Below, piece after piece: positions 48,300-60,395 of a DNA stretch of 64,000 nt (position 1 is its first letter; each line of letters opens with the position of its first letter). Source of the stretch: Latrodectus hesperus. Taxonomy: Eukaryota; Arthropoda; Arachnida; Araneae; Theridiidae. The stretch is from positions 44,068,277 through 44,132,276 of the forward strand of contig CM075862.1 of the NCBI GenBank assembly GCA_037975125.1. Direction: 5' to 3'. The position numbers and the translations under genes are program-made. Under the pieces are notes generated by a model. The model was not told the DNA's origin, searched no databases, and saw nothing but the letters and a program-made list of their open reading frames with translations.

Positions 48300-49185
48300 T
48301 TACTTCTTTTCTTTACATCCGGAGTAAACAGAGAGATTTGAAATTTTAGTTTTCGTATAATACTCAGGTGTTATTAGTTATCCTCAAGGGCTGTCAACTT
48401 ACATTTCTCCACACTAGTCTGACAAGCAAAAGAAACTCAATTTTTAAATTCATATTTTAAATTTATCATATTTAAATAATATCTTTTTTTTTAATTTTTA
48501 CATCAACTGTTTTTTTTTTCTTTCAATTCGACTTTTTCTTATTTAAGAAATAAATTTAGTACGTGAGGAAAAGAACTTATTCATATAAATATATGAGAAA
48601 TCAATGAAAAATTTATATTCCTCCAGAAAATCATTGCTTGCGCAAAATTATCGAGAGTTAAATTCATGATTTTTATAAAACTACGAAGTCTTTTAAATTA
48701 AACTGTTTAAAAATTAATAAATGCAAATATTAGATAATTAATTATTGAACTGTTGCATATATTTTAATGAAAACGTCTAGTTTAATGAACATATTCTCAA
48801 GGTTTTTTTAATCGAAATAAATTATAACAGCAGGTAGTTTTTTTTCCTTTTGAATACTCACACAAGATTTTTAAAAACAATGATTTAAGGGAAAATAAAA
48901 TAAAAATAAAAATTTTATTTCAAATCACAAATATACATGTATAACTTTAGCAACTCATTTGAATTTTTAAGTAAAAATTTGAAAAAAAAACAATGTTTAA
49001 TACGGCGCAAAAATAGATTAAGAAGAATAATGCAGTATAATATAGTTAAATGTGAAATTATAATTAGTTAATTAGTTTACTATTTTAAAATGGTTATGCT
49101 TAGGTTTATCATTTTTTATTTCTTTACACGTATGGGTGAATTTAAGCATTACAGTTTAAAATGTTTAAAAAACGAAACTTTGGCT
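48300..49185. other. AT-rich non-coding DNA
   Basis: No supported feature. Confidence 0.6.
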
Positions 49186-49191
49186 ATATTT

Positions 49192-49485
49192 TCATCTATT
49201 TTTTTTCGAAGATTTTGAATTACCTATAAAATGATTTAATGTATTTTGATTACCCAAGACACTATCGTTTGTATGGAATAAGGCTAATGGAGACAGTACT
49301 TTCATACTTCTTAACTTTCTTATATATGAAACAAATGTCGAGAATATAGCTTTTTTTAAGTACTTCTCAAGTAATTTAATCGGATAAAAATATTTACGAT
49401 AATCAGTCGAATTATCTAAAAAGGGTATTTTATCTGTTTCATTACCATTTTGGAAATCATAAGCTGCCCTTTTTACAAACTTCAT
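49192..49485 (-). CDS. Unknown ORF, 97 codons, in AT-rich DNA
   Basis: An ATG-to-stop frame of 97 codons, unusually long for such AT-rich surroundings. The sequence is hydrophilic and basic with a middle segment YRKYFYPIKLLEKYLKKAIF and an SSKKNR end. It lacks recognisable motifs, signal peptide or membrane segment. No splice structure is evident. It could be a transposon remnant, a small gene or chance. Confidence 0.25.
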   Translation of the reverse strand: MKFVKRAAYDFQNGNETDKIPFLDNSTDYRKYFYPIKLLEKYLKKAIFSTFVSYIRKLRSMKVLSPLALFHTNDSVLGNQNTLNHFIGNSKSSKKNR

Positions 49486-49734
49486 TGAAGTAACGAATTT
49501 TATGGTTTATTTTCAAATACAAAACCCAACTCGAATAGTATTTTCTTTCCACTGACAGAAAAATTGAATAGCAAATTAATTACTTTTAAAGTGTTATTCA
49601 CCACTTCAAGCATACGCTGCGTGCAAAATCTGTACTAATAGTTAAAACAAACTAAGTATGAAAAACACAGCTGAAAAAAACTCGTCATTCAATGGTAATT
49701 TTTTACACAAGGGGACAAATCCAAACGAGAAGTA

Positions 49735-49820
49735 CAGTTTAAAGTAGATTCCGAATTAAGTACAAATATTCAGCCCCGAGGTAGGTATCTAACTCATGAT
49801 CTGCGTAACTAAAGATCAAA
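49735..49820 (-). repeat. SINE family C, decayed fragment
   Basis: The minus strand reads GATACCTACCTCGGGGCTGA, then ATATTTGTACTTAATTCGGA with ATCTACTTTAAAC following, corresponding to the body of family C. Confidence 0.6.
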
Positions 49821-50765
49821 GAACCAAAAAGACCTATGGATATGATATATGGAGTTATGTGTTAAATATCAAAAATGTTATACAACACAATACAAAGTAA
49901 ATAAAATATAATCTAATGAGAATTCAGCATATTCAGTTGTTTAAGCCTTTCTCTGAAAAAATGTTGTGGATCGACGTCAATTATGAATACCATCAAGAAA
50001 CTTAAATTATGATTTGATTGTACTGTTAGACAAATACTGAGCCACTCGCGTTTTATATTTAAATACGAAATTTTGAATTTACACATGTTTTCCGATAGAA
50101 TAGTATATTCAACTGATAGATTTCGCGTTTGTCTCATAATGTAAAACACAGAATTTTCATCAATTAATAATTGCCAAATTTTCTAATTACGAAACAATTT
50201 CACAATATTTTTATATAATTGTAACTATTTTTCGTACATATTTACGAAAATATCAAATATGAAGCCAGATATTCAGTTAACAATCAATAACTGTCTCAAT
50301 AATTTACTAAATAAAATTTAGAGGTAAATATAAGTCCGTACATTTGGAATTAAATTGAAAGTAACTTGTTACAATAGAAAAAATAGATTCGTTAGTATCC
50401 TTGATTTTACTTACTTCAGTTATAGTTCTTAATTTTTAAAATGTAATTTCTTTTGGAAATATTTGGACAGAGAAGAGCAATTGTTTTTTGGAAATGAGAT
50501 CAAAGAAAAGGGTCCACATAAATCAACTAATTTGCGCCTAGAAGATTATTCGTGAAAATATATTAACTGAAAACTATCAGTATTCAAAATAACTATTTTT
50601 TTATAAATCAATGCAGGTTAAATTCATAACACTCAATTTATAGAAAACTATTCTTAGAGAAATTTCTGTATGCTAAAGATGCCTTTAATCAAACCTTTGT
50701 TTTACAAAATAATTTCCAAATTATACGTCTAAAAATACATTATATTCATCCTTAAGATGAATGAA
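49821..50765. other. AT-rich non-coding DNA
   Basis: No supported feature. Confidence 0.6.
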
Positions 50766-50778
50766 ATGTTATTATATG

Positions 50779-51200
50779 TTGTTGTTCTTACTAATGACAC
50801 TTGGACAAGCCAAGCTCGCTATGTCTTGGCTATGCGGATTTAAGTCGATTGGGAACGTCTTTTGTTAAATCAGAGCACCATGAAGGTGAAAGTACGACTT
50901 TTGCTCTTCAAATCCTCCGATAGAGGACACCACCAGAAGATCTACTCCCTCAAGTTTGACATTGATCTGAACGGGGAGTAAATTTCTCCAGACCATTGCA
51001 CCCATGGTAACTGCTCAACGACCGACCACAGGACACGATTCCAGTCCTGTGGTCGGTCGTTGATTCCACGGATTCGATTCCACAGAATTAACGAGCGCGT
51101 ATATCGCCTGTACTCGGTGAGTGTTTGGCGGCATTGGGAATCGAACCCTACCCTTCCGGATGGAAGGCCGATAACCTAACCACTAGGTTACCACGGCCCT
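50779..51200 (-). repeat. SINE family A, full-length copy with hairpin insertion
   Basis: Flanked by the 13-bp direct repeat ATGTTATTATATG (50766-50778 and 51201-51213). On the minus strand the head has box A GGTAACCTAGTGGTTAGG and box B GGGTTCGATTCCCAATGCCG. At 422 bp it is about 40 bp longer than the 17571-17949 copy. The extra length corresponds to a second, inverted copy of the CCTGTGGTCGGTCG block that makes a perfect hairpin. The tail ends in AAGAACAACAACA. Confidence 0.95.
51015..51063. repeat. Perfect 20-bp inverted repeat inside SINE A
   Basis: Arms 51015-51034 (TCAACGACCGACCACAGGAC) and 51044-51063 are exact reverse complements with a 9-base loop. The other full copy of the SINE has only one arm. 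Confidence 0.95.
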
Positions 51201-51213
51201 ATGTTATTATATG

Positions 51214-51585
51214 CATATTACTTAAGCGGTTTTATTTTAATTATGATTTTCATACAAGTTATCTTGCCATTATCGATCAAAATCTAAACATTCCAAAATT
51301 TCGTCAATTTTTTAGCAGACGATTATTTTTTATGCTGAAAAAACCTGATTGGATTTCGGCTAATGACGTATAACTTTTCCGAATCATGAGAGAATGCAAC
51401 AAATTCAATTCCGTTTCCACTCACTTCATTAGATATTGGATATCAACGAGTCTTGTTTGTTTCTTTTCTCTTTAACAATAGGAAAAGGAATATTAAAAAT
51501 AAATCAGTGAGTGAGCCAAAGGGAAAAAAAGCAAGAAAATTTCTAAGGGAAAAAATTTTCCTTCTCCATCCAACCTTTGTTTGAA
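51214..51585. other. AT-rich non-coding DNA
   Basis: Nothing supported. Confidence 0.5.
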
Positions 51586-51589
51586 AAGT

Positions 51590-51860
51590 CTTTTAAAGAA
51601 GTCTTCACAGCCATCCAGTTCTGTTCATTCTTCTCTTACATGATAACAGACTGCGTGTGAAATGACCCATGCGAAAGGAATGAGGCTCTGCTCTGACCAG
51701 AGGCAGTCGATCATGATTCTAAAGTGATGAGAAAATTGAGAACATTTTGGGGCGTGGACTCCACTCTCTGTTCGATGGGGGAAGAGAAAGAAAAGTAAAG
51801 AAAGGGCGAGAAGTATTTGTGAAATGAGGCAGAATGGTCTATTTTGCAGCTTATTCCTTA
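51590..51860. other. GC-rich island 6, small
   Basis: A moderately GC-rich patch with a 79-codon minus-strand ORF (51625-51864) lacking recognisable features. Confidence 0.35.
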
Positions 51861-51864
51861 GCAC

Positions 51865-53280
51865 TTTTTTTTTTCGTGAAACAAAACTCTAGATTTTTTT
51901 CAGCTAAAAACTGAGTTGTTATTATAGGGATGTAGAAAAAGGAAAATTACCTGATTTTGGTCGAAAGTGGTTGAGTGTGAGGGATCATATCCGACCAAAG
52001 CTTTCTCTGTTGGCTTTAGAATAATGTTTGGAAGCATTATTTTACTCTTTTCAAGTGTTCATTTTGTACATCATTCATCTTTAGCTTTTCTATTAACAAA
52101 ACAAAACTAACTCGCATAAAGTGGATAGTAAATTACTTTATTGAAAAATTACCTATTTAAGGAATATTTTTTAAAAAATTCCTTAGAATACATTTTTTGT
52201 TGTTGAGTTTATCTCTATTTCTTTCAAATACATAGGAATCGTCCCCATTATCTCCAAAATTCTGCAATAGCAATAAAGCAATATCAAGTCTTGCGAAATT
52301 ATGAAATAAATATTCTCTTAAGAACGATGTTTTTCAGATGGATCAAGTACAATGCACTCACTGCAAAATAACATGAGAGAGAACGATGCTTTTCGCTATT
52401 AGGTTAACTTGATGCCAACATATTACTTAAAAAATCGTAACTTGAATTTAAAGCATTAAAGGTAAAGCAAAGAACTATGATATGTTCCATAATTAAATTG
52501 ATAGTAATGCCGGCAATACTTATGCCAAATCTACTTTTATTAATGATTTAAAAATTAAAGGATTATCAAATTCAAATTACTACCATTTTTAAAGTATTGT
52601 TTTATTCTTTCTGGCAATTTTATTCTTTGTCTTAAATAACGCGTCAATTTAAAGATAGTTCAAGAATTTAGAAATTAATAAATCTGTTTTGCAAATGTTA
52701 ATTTTCCACATTTAATTTTTTTTATGTACTTCAATGAATTAAATGGATAAATAATAAAGTGTTATAAAGCATTATGTTTTTGATTTAAAACATTTTTAGT
52801 AAAACTATTACAATATTTTATGGTTCTAACTTTGATTATTATAGACGCTCCTTTTAACAAACCCTTTATTTACTAACAGTCACGTTTTTATGAACTAGTG
52901 TCTGGTCCCGAGCATTAATGTATGTTAATTTTAATTTTCATTTCAAAACTAAAATATTTTAAAACTAAAAAAAATAATAAAAAACTAAAATAAAAAATTA
53001 AAAAAAATTAAATTAAAAACTAAAATAATAGGATTTTTTTTGAAGAACTCATTTTTTTTATTTTTAAGTCTCATCTTTCGTTTGCATTTATTTTTTTATC
53101 ATCTGGCTTTTTTTTCTTTTATGATTTAGAAACTTAAATCTATGTTTTTATTAGAGAATCATATATTCTTTAAAACTAAATGGGTTGTTAATTTTGCAGT
53201 CTCAATTTTTTTTATTACTTTTTTTGCAATTTGTGCAGAATTTCTCACGCTTAAGCTAACTCTTTTCTAACGACTTATGC
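51865..53280. other. AT-rich non-coding DNA
   Basis: Low-complexity (AAAACTAA)-like sequence at 52945-53035. Nothing else. Confidence 0.55.
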
Positions 53281-53287
53281 ATCGTAG

Positions 53288-53451
53288 ATACTTTTACGAG
53301 AAGTTATCAGGATTTAAAATCGCTATATGAAATTAACAATCTAGGTGCAATTCACTCATTAATCAACATTTGGAATGATGTTGCTGAAAAATCTTGTTTA
53401 TTTTGGCAGACAGATTTTATTGATGAAACCACCGTAAAAAATCTCTTGCAA
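53288..53451 (+). CDS. Candidate internal exon, 54 codons, unknown protein
   Basis: A branch-point-like TTCTAAC precedes an acceptor (ATCGTAG) ending at 53287, and a strong donor GTGAGT begins at 53452. The 164-nt interval (two bases then 54 codons) is open in one frame only: TFTRSYQDLKSLYEINNLGA, then later KSCLFWQTDFIDETTVKNLL. The other frames contain stops. The composition and mixed residue usage look like a soluble protein. The pyrimidine tract is short. I do not recognise the family and found no partner exon. Confidence 0.4.
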
Positions 53452-53519
53452 GTGAGTAGTTAGACCATCCTGTCCCTTTTAGCTCAAAGCTCACATATTT
53501 AGAATTATTCTCGGGGAAA

Positions 53520-53900
53520 GAGGCCCAAAATAAAGAAAAGTGATTAATACCTCCACTTTACAACTAATATAAAGGCAAAAGACTAGAACTTCCACTATCT
53601 CTCCCTTGCGACAAGCAGACCAACGCATGTCTGTTCTGACTTGCCAGTAGGCACTTGTAAGGTCTCACCTATTCCGGAAGTAGCAAGAGATTTCCTCTTT
53701 GTCTTAAATGCCACAAAGAACAGGCATCACCTCGTTGCACCTTGAAATGGAGTGAGATGATATCCATAATTTTCCACTTCCTGTATCGGACTTCATTCAT
53801 GTCAAACGTTTTCGTGATCTGGTCTGTCTCCATCAGATGAGATGGGAGATTAGAAACAACAACCCAAGTAAAGAGAATCGAGAATATTTACCGAACGTGT
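53520..53900. other. Moderately GC-rich unassigned block
   Basis: Contains a minus-strand open stretch (HFKVQRGDACSLWHLRQRGN) that ends in TAG at a GTGAGA donor-like site. It may be a transposon or UTR fragment; not identified. Confidence 0.3.
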
Positions 53901-55885
53901 TACGTTAAGATGCTCCACTCATTTATGAATTTCGATCAAAAAAATCACTGCTGCCTAAGTTTCACTTCCGAAAATTTGGAATGTAGATTTATATTTAATT
54001 TGTACATGAGAAGCATCCGATGATTAAAGGATAACATAATAAACGAAAAAGAACTTTCAAATATCATTCAAGGAGAAAGTGAACTTGTACATTGATTGTC
54101 TGTAAAACAAGTAGAAAAATGACAAATACAGCTACATTTTTTATAAAAAAAAAAGTGAAATATGTTCTTACAACAAAAAATGGTAGTTTTTAAGGAAGTT
54201 TTGAATCTGAAAAAATATTTACTTTACATGATTTTTCATAATAAAAGTAAGAATTGTTTTTAAGTAAAAGTTTTATTTTCTTTTACTTCTTATTTAGAAC
54301 CCACATAATAAAACATATTTTAATTTCTTTATTTTTAAAACGAGAGCAATTTGGGAAAAAGTTTAGTTCTAGTAATGTATAACATATATAACAAATAAAT
54401 AAGATGTAATATACATATAATTTTCTATTTTATGAACTTTCTATTTTGAGAACAATTTTAACAGTCCTTATGAGTTCGTAAAAGTAAGCATTTCTACTGT
54501 GTTATGGAACTTCATCATAACTAAGCAGATAACTTTGCTTATGTTTAATGAAAATATCATACAATTTGCTTCTAATAAAACTACAGCGACTTATTAAATT
54601 CATAAAACAAAAAACAACTAAAAATTAATAATTATTAAAGCGATAAACCATAATAAATTAGTAATGGCAAACTTAATAAAAAATTCTCATTATAAATTTA
54701 AGGTTTTAATTATTTTTGGGTAGTATATTTTTAATGTTCAATGCAACTAAGCATTAGCTCTCTAACTTTCAAAAAAAAAAAGAAATTCAAATGTATTTAA
54801 TGCAACGGAAAATAAATAAAATATATTTTAATATTCACACACATTCCATGTTTACATAGAGTTTTATTGTTCAATTTTTCGCATAGCTCGACAGACCTAA
54901 AACATTTAATTTTGAAGCAAAAAAAATTATTATAACATTATGAAAATTTATAAAATTAATTCCAATAAATAAATCAAAGAAATGAGTATCTACCATAATA
55001 TGTCTAAATTATTTTTATTATGAATATCGGTATAAATTAGAAATTATACCTTGAATTCTATTTAAGAAATTTTTTAAGTGATTAAATTTTTATTTCGCAG
55101 GTTTTTTAAAGATACTGCACTCAAGAGTAATAAACTGGTACAGTCAGATAGTAGTATACAAATGTGAAACCTATAAATGATGGGATATAAATAACCAGCA
55201 AATAAAAACAAAACATGTCTTGAAAAGTGGTTAGATCCTCTATTTTTTATGTACTAGCAGATTTTCATGATAATAACTTTGAACATGATGTTATATTTGC
55301 CTCATGACATTAAAATATAGCAACTCCAGTGAAACAAGGAAATCTGGATTTTTGCGTATAGCCATTTCACAAGTGAAGTCTGGTTATTGATATCTGGTGG
55401 AACATTAAAACTCAGGTTAAGGTATTCGAAAAAGGACATTGAAATAATGAATCATAGAAAATTGATGAAAAATCATAAGTATAATAGATGTGCAATTATC
55501 TGTTCGAATTTCATTGTTGGAATATCATGAGAGTTGTTCAGTTGACTATTGTTGACATGAGCTTTTGGAGCTGAGAGCTCATTTATTTATTGTTGTTGAT
55601 TGCTTGGCACAAAATTTTATGTCTCTCCAAGAAAACGTTAATAGCTCTATTGGACTGTCAATGTCCGGAAACATATTTCTTGGTCAGAATTTTCATTTTA
55701 ATTGTATCGAAGAAAATGGGGGTACATAAAAAATTGAGGCAACTTCATGAATTTAAAGACCCTACAATTAACAGGGAAGTCTTCAAGCTGGTGTGATCCC
55801 TGTAATGTTATAAAGTGTAAATAACTGGTATGAAATCGGATCTTATGTACGTCTACAAATCAATCTGTTGATTGATCGATAAACG
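53901..55885. other. AT-rich DNA, candidate intron sequence
   Basis: If the exon at 55892-56037 is real, the following intron occupies at least this interval on the minus strand. A 68-codon plus-strand ORF (55590-55796) overlaps it and has no recognisable family. Confidence 0.4.
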
Positions 55886-55891
55886 TCTCAC

Positions 55892-56037
55892 CTGATCACC
55901 AACAGCCATTCATATCCCTTGTACATTCCAAAGAACTTGCACAAATCCACCACGGCAACGGGAAACTCCATGTTTCTAGAATTGAATCCGAGTGACTTCA
56001 GAATCACTTTTCTGATTTTAGATACTCCTGTTGAACA
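55892..56037 (-). CDS. Likely host-gene internal exon, unknown protein
   Basis: On the minus strand an acceptor with a pyrimidine tract (AATCTTCTTTTTGGAGATTTCAG shape, AG at 56039-56038) precedes 146 nt. This is followed by a consensus donor, ATCAG then GTGAGACG (GT at 55891-55890). One frame is fully open for 48 codons plus two bases: CSTGVSKIRKVILKSLGFNS, then RNMEFPVAVVDLCKFFGMYK and GYEWLLVI. The other two frames hit stops within 12 codons. Codon usage and GC content are clearly higher than in the flanks, and the peptide mixes a basic segment with a hydrophobic-aromatic one. I cannot name the protein. An alternative acceptor at CAACAG lies 10 bases inside. This is the best evidence of a host gene in the window; its neighbouring exons were not found. 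Confidence 0.6.
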
Positions 56038-56039
56038 CT

Positions 56040-56805
56040 GAAATCTCCAAAAAGAAGATTATTGAGCGTATATTAGATAGATTATAACGTGTTATTCAAA
56101 ACAGATTTCCCTTTCCACGCTTTCTAATGAAATTGCTACCGTTTGCACCAGCAGATTTCCCTGTTCCAAACTCAAGAGGACAGTTACAGTTTATATGGGA
56201 CACTACGATAATTTATTCAACATTTTTAACATTTTTACATCAAAAGCCTCATAAGCTTTACGAGGTTATAAGTATTGCACATAAAAATATTTACAGGTTA
56301 CATATTAAAAATAATAATAACAGATTATGAACAGAAGCATGTATAATGGATTCATTTTGATAACTACCACCAAGATTACTTCAGTCATTAGTCAAATCCA
56401 TGTCGTGTTGGAATACTTCAGCGTATTTGTGGGGATCCTACTCGATTTTATATAGCTAGAGAAATTTTTTGACACTTGAGTTAATTATTAAAACAATGAT
56501 TCCTTTTCAAAAAAAGGGATTTCATTCATTATAGAACTATTATTTATAGTAAGATTATTTTTAATTTTTTTTATAAAATTTTTTTGACTTGTTATTTTAT
56601 ATCAGCGTAACTTTTTCTGCTTGTTTTGTGTGCGCAGAAAATAAAAGTATTTAAAAAAAATCAAATTTATCGTATGCAGTTACTTTACATAACTATAGTT
56701 ACCGACATAGTCAGTTCTCCGACAATCAATGGAAAGAATTCTTTTAAATTCATTAAAAGTTGATGAAGGTAGCAGAATTTCCTTAAAACCTAATTTTATA
56801 TTTTT
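56040..56805. other. AT-rich DNA upstream of candidate exon
   Basis: A 67-codon plus-strand ORF (56127-56330) is present but unassigned. Confidence 0.4.
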
Positions 56806-56808
56806 ATG

Positions 56809-57026
56809 TATCTCCTCTAAGAAAAACTAATCTTAGTATAGTAAAATCAAAATATGCCTAACATTTTCACACATTTAAAATCTATCTCCTTTAATAATAA
56901 CTAATCTTATCTTCTAAGAATAACTAATATATTCTTAGAGGAGATAAATAATAATTATCTCCTCTAAGAAAAACTAATCTTAGTATAGTAAAATCAAAAT
57001 ATGCTTAACATTTTTACACATTTACA
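56809..57026. repeat. Direct repeat, 147-bp offset, with inverted segment
   Basis: TATCTCCTCTAAGAAAAACT and the next 50 bases at 56809-56880 recur at 56956-57026 with few changes. Between them is an inverted fragment, ATTCTTAGAGGAGATA (56931-56946), so adjacent pieces can pair. Confidence 0.85.
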
Positions 57027-57029
57027 ATT

Positions 57030-57720
57030 TACAGTTTTGGCTCAAAATATCAATTGATCCTACTTCTAACATTTTTACTAATTATGATTTATTCCAATAC
57101 AAGATACGAAATTAATTATTCATTTTATTAGAAAAAATACAACTGAGTGCTTTTATATACTTTGAATTTATACTCATTTTATAGGGTTTTATATAAATAA
57201 AAACTCCATATACATAACAGCATATAAATGTTTAATCTCCACGTATAAATCTCCTATTTATCGTTATATTACAAATTTTTAAACTTTCCTTTTTTAGATT
57301 TTTGTCACTATCAAACATTTTCTGATCCCTGAGCTTTCAGTTAAACGTCTTCTCTTATTAATTAATCCCGTTAGCCATTCTAGAAGCAGAAAATATATGA
57401 CAAATATCTAAACATAAATATAATTTTTAAGATACAAGTTTATTTGCGCATAATTTCTCGGAATAACAATAAACATTGGAAAAAGAACAAAATCTCACGA
57501 AGATTATACGATACGTCCGTTGAAAGCAATTAAGAAAGGCTTCTACACATGGAAAAAAATAAGTGTGTTTCTATTTTTATTTTTGAATTACTTTTAAATG
57601 TTCAATAAAAAACTCTTTATACGTTTACTTTTATACTTTCATAAACGTATAGGCCATGTGCATAGCTTTAAGCCTATATTACAAAACATAAAACCCTTCA
57701 CACGTCGTATACACAGCTAT
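57030..57720. other. AT-rich non-coding DNA
   Basis: No supported feature. Confidence 0.6.
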
Positions 57721-57725
57721 TTTGA

Positions 57726-57747
57726 CACACACACACATATGTGTGTG

Positions 57748-57837
<90 letters not shown>
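57726..57837. repeat. (CA)n-(TG)n palindrome followed by (TA)n
   Basis: ACACACACACATATGTGTGTGT is self-complementary apart from its ends; an 87-bp TA array follows from 57751. Confidence 0.95.
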
Positions 57838-57839
<2 letters not shown>

Positions 57840-57840
<1 letters not shown>

Positions 57841-58425
57841 ATTGGTAAAATAAATATATAAAAAGTTACTTTTCATTATCCGTATTCTTTTTTATTAATT
57901 ATAAAAAGACATTTTATAAGAACCTGTAAAGATAAATTTGACAGAAAATAGAAACCTAACATTGTTTATAATAAAATCTTGTAATTAGGGAATATGAAGA
58001 ATGTAACATGGATTAGTTAACGTTATATTTCATGACATATTAATTTCAATTGTTAAACATTGATTTACATTCAGTTTTTGGTGTTGCGATTAAGGCTATT
58101 TGTATAATATAAAAAGAAGAAATATATATTTATATATATGTGTTTTCTTTTTTTTCTTTTTTGTTTAAAATAACAAATAAAAAATACTTTTTCATAAAAA
58201 TTATAATAAAAAAAATTTATATTTTAATTACAACAATAAAATCACTTGCTCAATCCACATCAAGTAATAGTGTTTTACTCTGCTGTGTGTTTTTATTTTT
58301 CTTCTATATTAAATTCACCTTTGCAATGGATATACATGCCGGGCAAAGATTTAATTACAGCTTCGACATCGATTCCAAATAAAAGCATTAGATCCACGGG
58401 AAGTTGCATCAAGTCCCAAGATTCC
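57840..58425. other. AT-rich non-coding DNA
   Basis: Nothing supported; short overlapping ORFs near 58140-58440 lead into GC-rich island 7. Confidence 0.5.
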
Positions 58426-58429
58426 TTAA

Positions 58430-58945
58430 AGATATAAATCATTCGACACCTTACATGCGTCCACTTTCTTCCCTGAAAACCCCACATGTATATTATCTCC
58501 CCACAAAAAGCCACCAGTTGAAAAGTCTCCTGGTGAGGAGGAGGAAAAAAAGAGAGGAAAGACGTCTCCGTCTTCTTTTAATTCCCTGATGGCAAGGAGT
58601 GGATCTGAAATAGAAAGTGTGGAAGTTTTTCCTTTTTGCGGCTGGCAACACAACAGAAAGCACTTGGCGATCCCACCCCCGTGGGAAGAATCCATCCTCA
58701 TTAGGGTGGCCTGGCTGGGGACCCCCGATCCCTCATCACGCTAACGATGTCCCGGATCTTTAATGTCCGGGAATCAATCCAAGGGATCCATTTTCACTCC
58801 CGGACAGCTCAGGAGATGGATGGGGTAGGCCATCTTCAACAGTTGACACCAACGACTGGGCGGAAATCGACAAGCTCTGTCTGGAAAACTTTCCTGCGAG
58901 CCTTCTTACAACGCTGTCTTAAGGGTGGAAAAGTATAATGGAGGA
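58430..58945. other. GC-rich island 7
   Basis: GC-rich block with CCACCCCCGTGGG and CCCCCGATCCC runs. Short ORFs on both strands (61-91 codons) are mutually overlapping and unrecognised. Confidence 0.45.
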
Positions 58946-58949
58946 GGCG

Positions 58950-59920
58950 ATAAATGTCCAATGTCCAACACAGAATGTGATTCGTGAAACCTATAAAACA
59001 TTCTGCTCTATAACTGAATTATTTTCTTTTAACGATTTATTGTTCTTCAACACTTTTTAACATTTTCCATTAAGATGTATAGTTAAAAACAATAAACCCA
59101 TTAATGGAAAATATTTTTTAAAAATGTCAAAAACTAATTAATATTTAAAGGAAATTAATAGTTATTTTTCGTTAAAATGTATTTCTAAAAGACAATAAAT
59201 CCTTAATGGACAATGATTGTTATATTTATTCGTAAAAATCAATATGCTTCAGCGATAGTTTTCAACAAATTCCTTAAAAATGAAGTATATAAAATAAAAA
59301 TAGATGTGCATTCGATTAAATTTTTTTTTAAAAAAAATGTGAGTGTTAAAAATAATTTCAAAAATAAGCAAAACATTGGTACCTGAGCAAGTTTGAATGA
59401 CTTAATTTTTTAGAAGCTTTTCTTTAAGCAATAGAGTATCAAACAGCAGGAACTTAAGAAAATTGTTAAGTTAAAATAGATTATATACCATGCTTCACAT
59501 TAGAGAGTTAAAGACTAAGAAATATTAAACTGTGTTCGAATCGAATGCAAAATATTTTTAAAACCAATAAATTTTAAAACGCATGTACTAACTTTAATTT
59601 TTTCCCCATTTTTGGAGAAATTCAATTTATACAGAATTATCATTGCAATTTCACCATCCTTCGCAGGCTGCGGCTTCTACTGGCAAATGTATCTTTAAAG
59701 GAATATATGTGATTCACTAGCATAAAAATATGACTAATGATATAACAAATACAATATTTTTTATTTTTAACAATAATTCCTGTTTACTTAACTTCATTCA
59801 AAATGCCTTGCACCTCGAAATAATTGTAAATTCACGTATAATTCGTCTAAAATTGCAGGATGTGAGAGACTGCATTGTATAACTAATGACCTTAGACTCA
59901 TCATCGCCATTAGCACGACA
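58950..59920. other. AT-rich non-coding DNA
   Basis: Three near-repeats of AATAAACC-CATTAATGGA type occur at 59090-59215. Nothing else. Confidence 0.5.
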
Positions 59921-59925
59921 GCTCT

Positions 59926-60395
59926 TTATGGTCCTTGAGCTTCTTCAGAAGTCTCTACCATTCTGCCCTGTTTCCAAGAATCAACCTCCAGTTTTTGACT
60001 AATTCTGGCAAAGTCTTCCTCCAGACAGTCCTTCCATCTCTTCTTCAGTCTTCTTTTTGGTCTTTTACAGAAAGGGATGCCATTGAAGACCTTAAGAGGT
60101 ATTCTCTCTGCACTCATTCTCAGAAGTTGTCCTGCCCATCTCATTCTAGACAGTTTCATCGATTTGATAAAGTCCTCCTCTCTATAGATTTTGTATAGCT
60201 CAAAGTTATACCTTTCTCGCCAGGTGTTATTCTCCAGAACAGCACCAAAAATAAGCTCTCAGAACCTTTTTCTCAAAAATTGCCAATGCTCTCTCTTCGT
60301 TTATCGACAAGGTCCATGTCTCTAAGACATAGGTTAAAACTGGTTTAATGAATGTCTTGATAACATAATCTTTGTCCTTCTTTTGATTAGATAGG
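59926..60395 (-). pseudogene. RTE-like LINE reverse transcriptase C-terminal fragment
   Basis: The minus strand reads TFIKPVLTYVLETWTLS, then ERALAIFEKKVLRAYFW, and after frameshifts KLSRMRWAGQLLRMSAERIP, KVFNGIPFCKRPKRRLKKRW and KDCLEED, ending at 59926. The R-WAGH-RM ... RP+GRP ... W pattern is the typical end of the reverse transcriptase protein of RTE/BovB-like and related LINEs. The catalytic domains are not present, so this is a 5'-truncated dead copy. Confidence 0.82.

Noticed and set aside
52336..52380. Short ATG exon after TTTTTCAG encoding a CxxC motif
   Set aside because: Stops after 12 codons with no donor before the stop.
53640..53760. Minus-strand exon ending at a GTGAGA donor
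   Set aside because: The only long open frame reaches an in-frame TAG exactly at the proposed junction.
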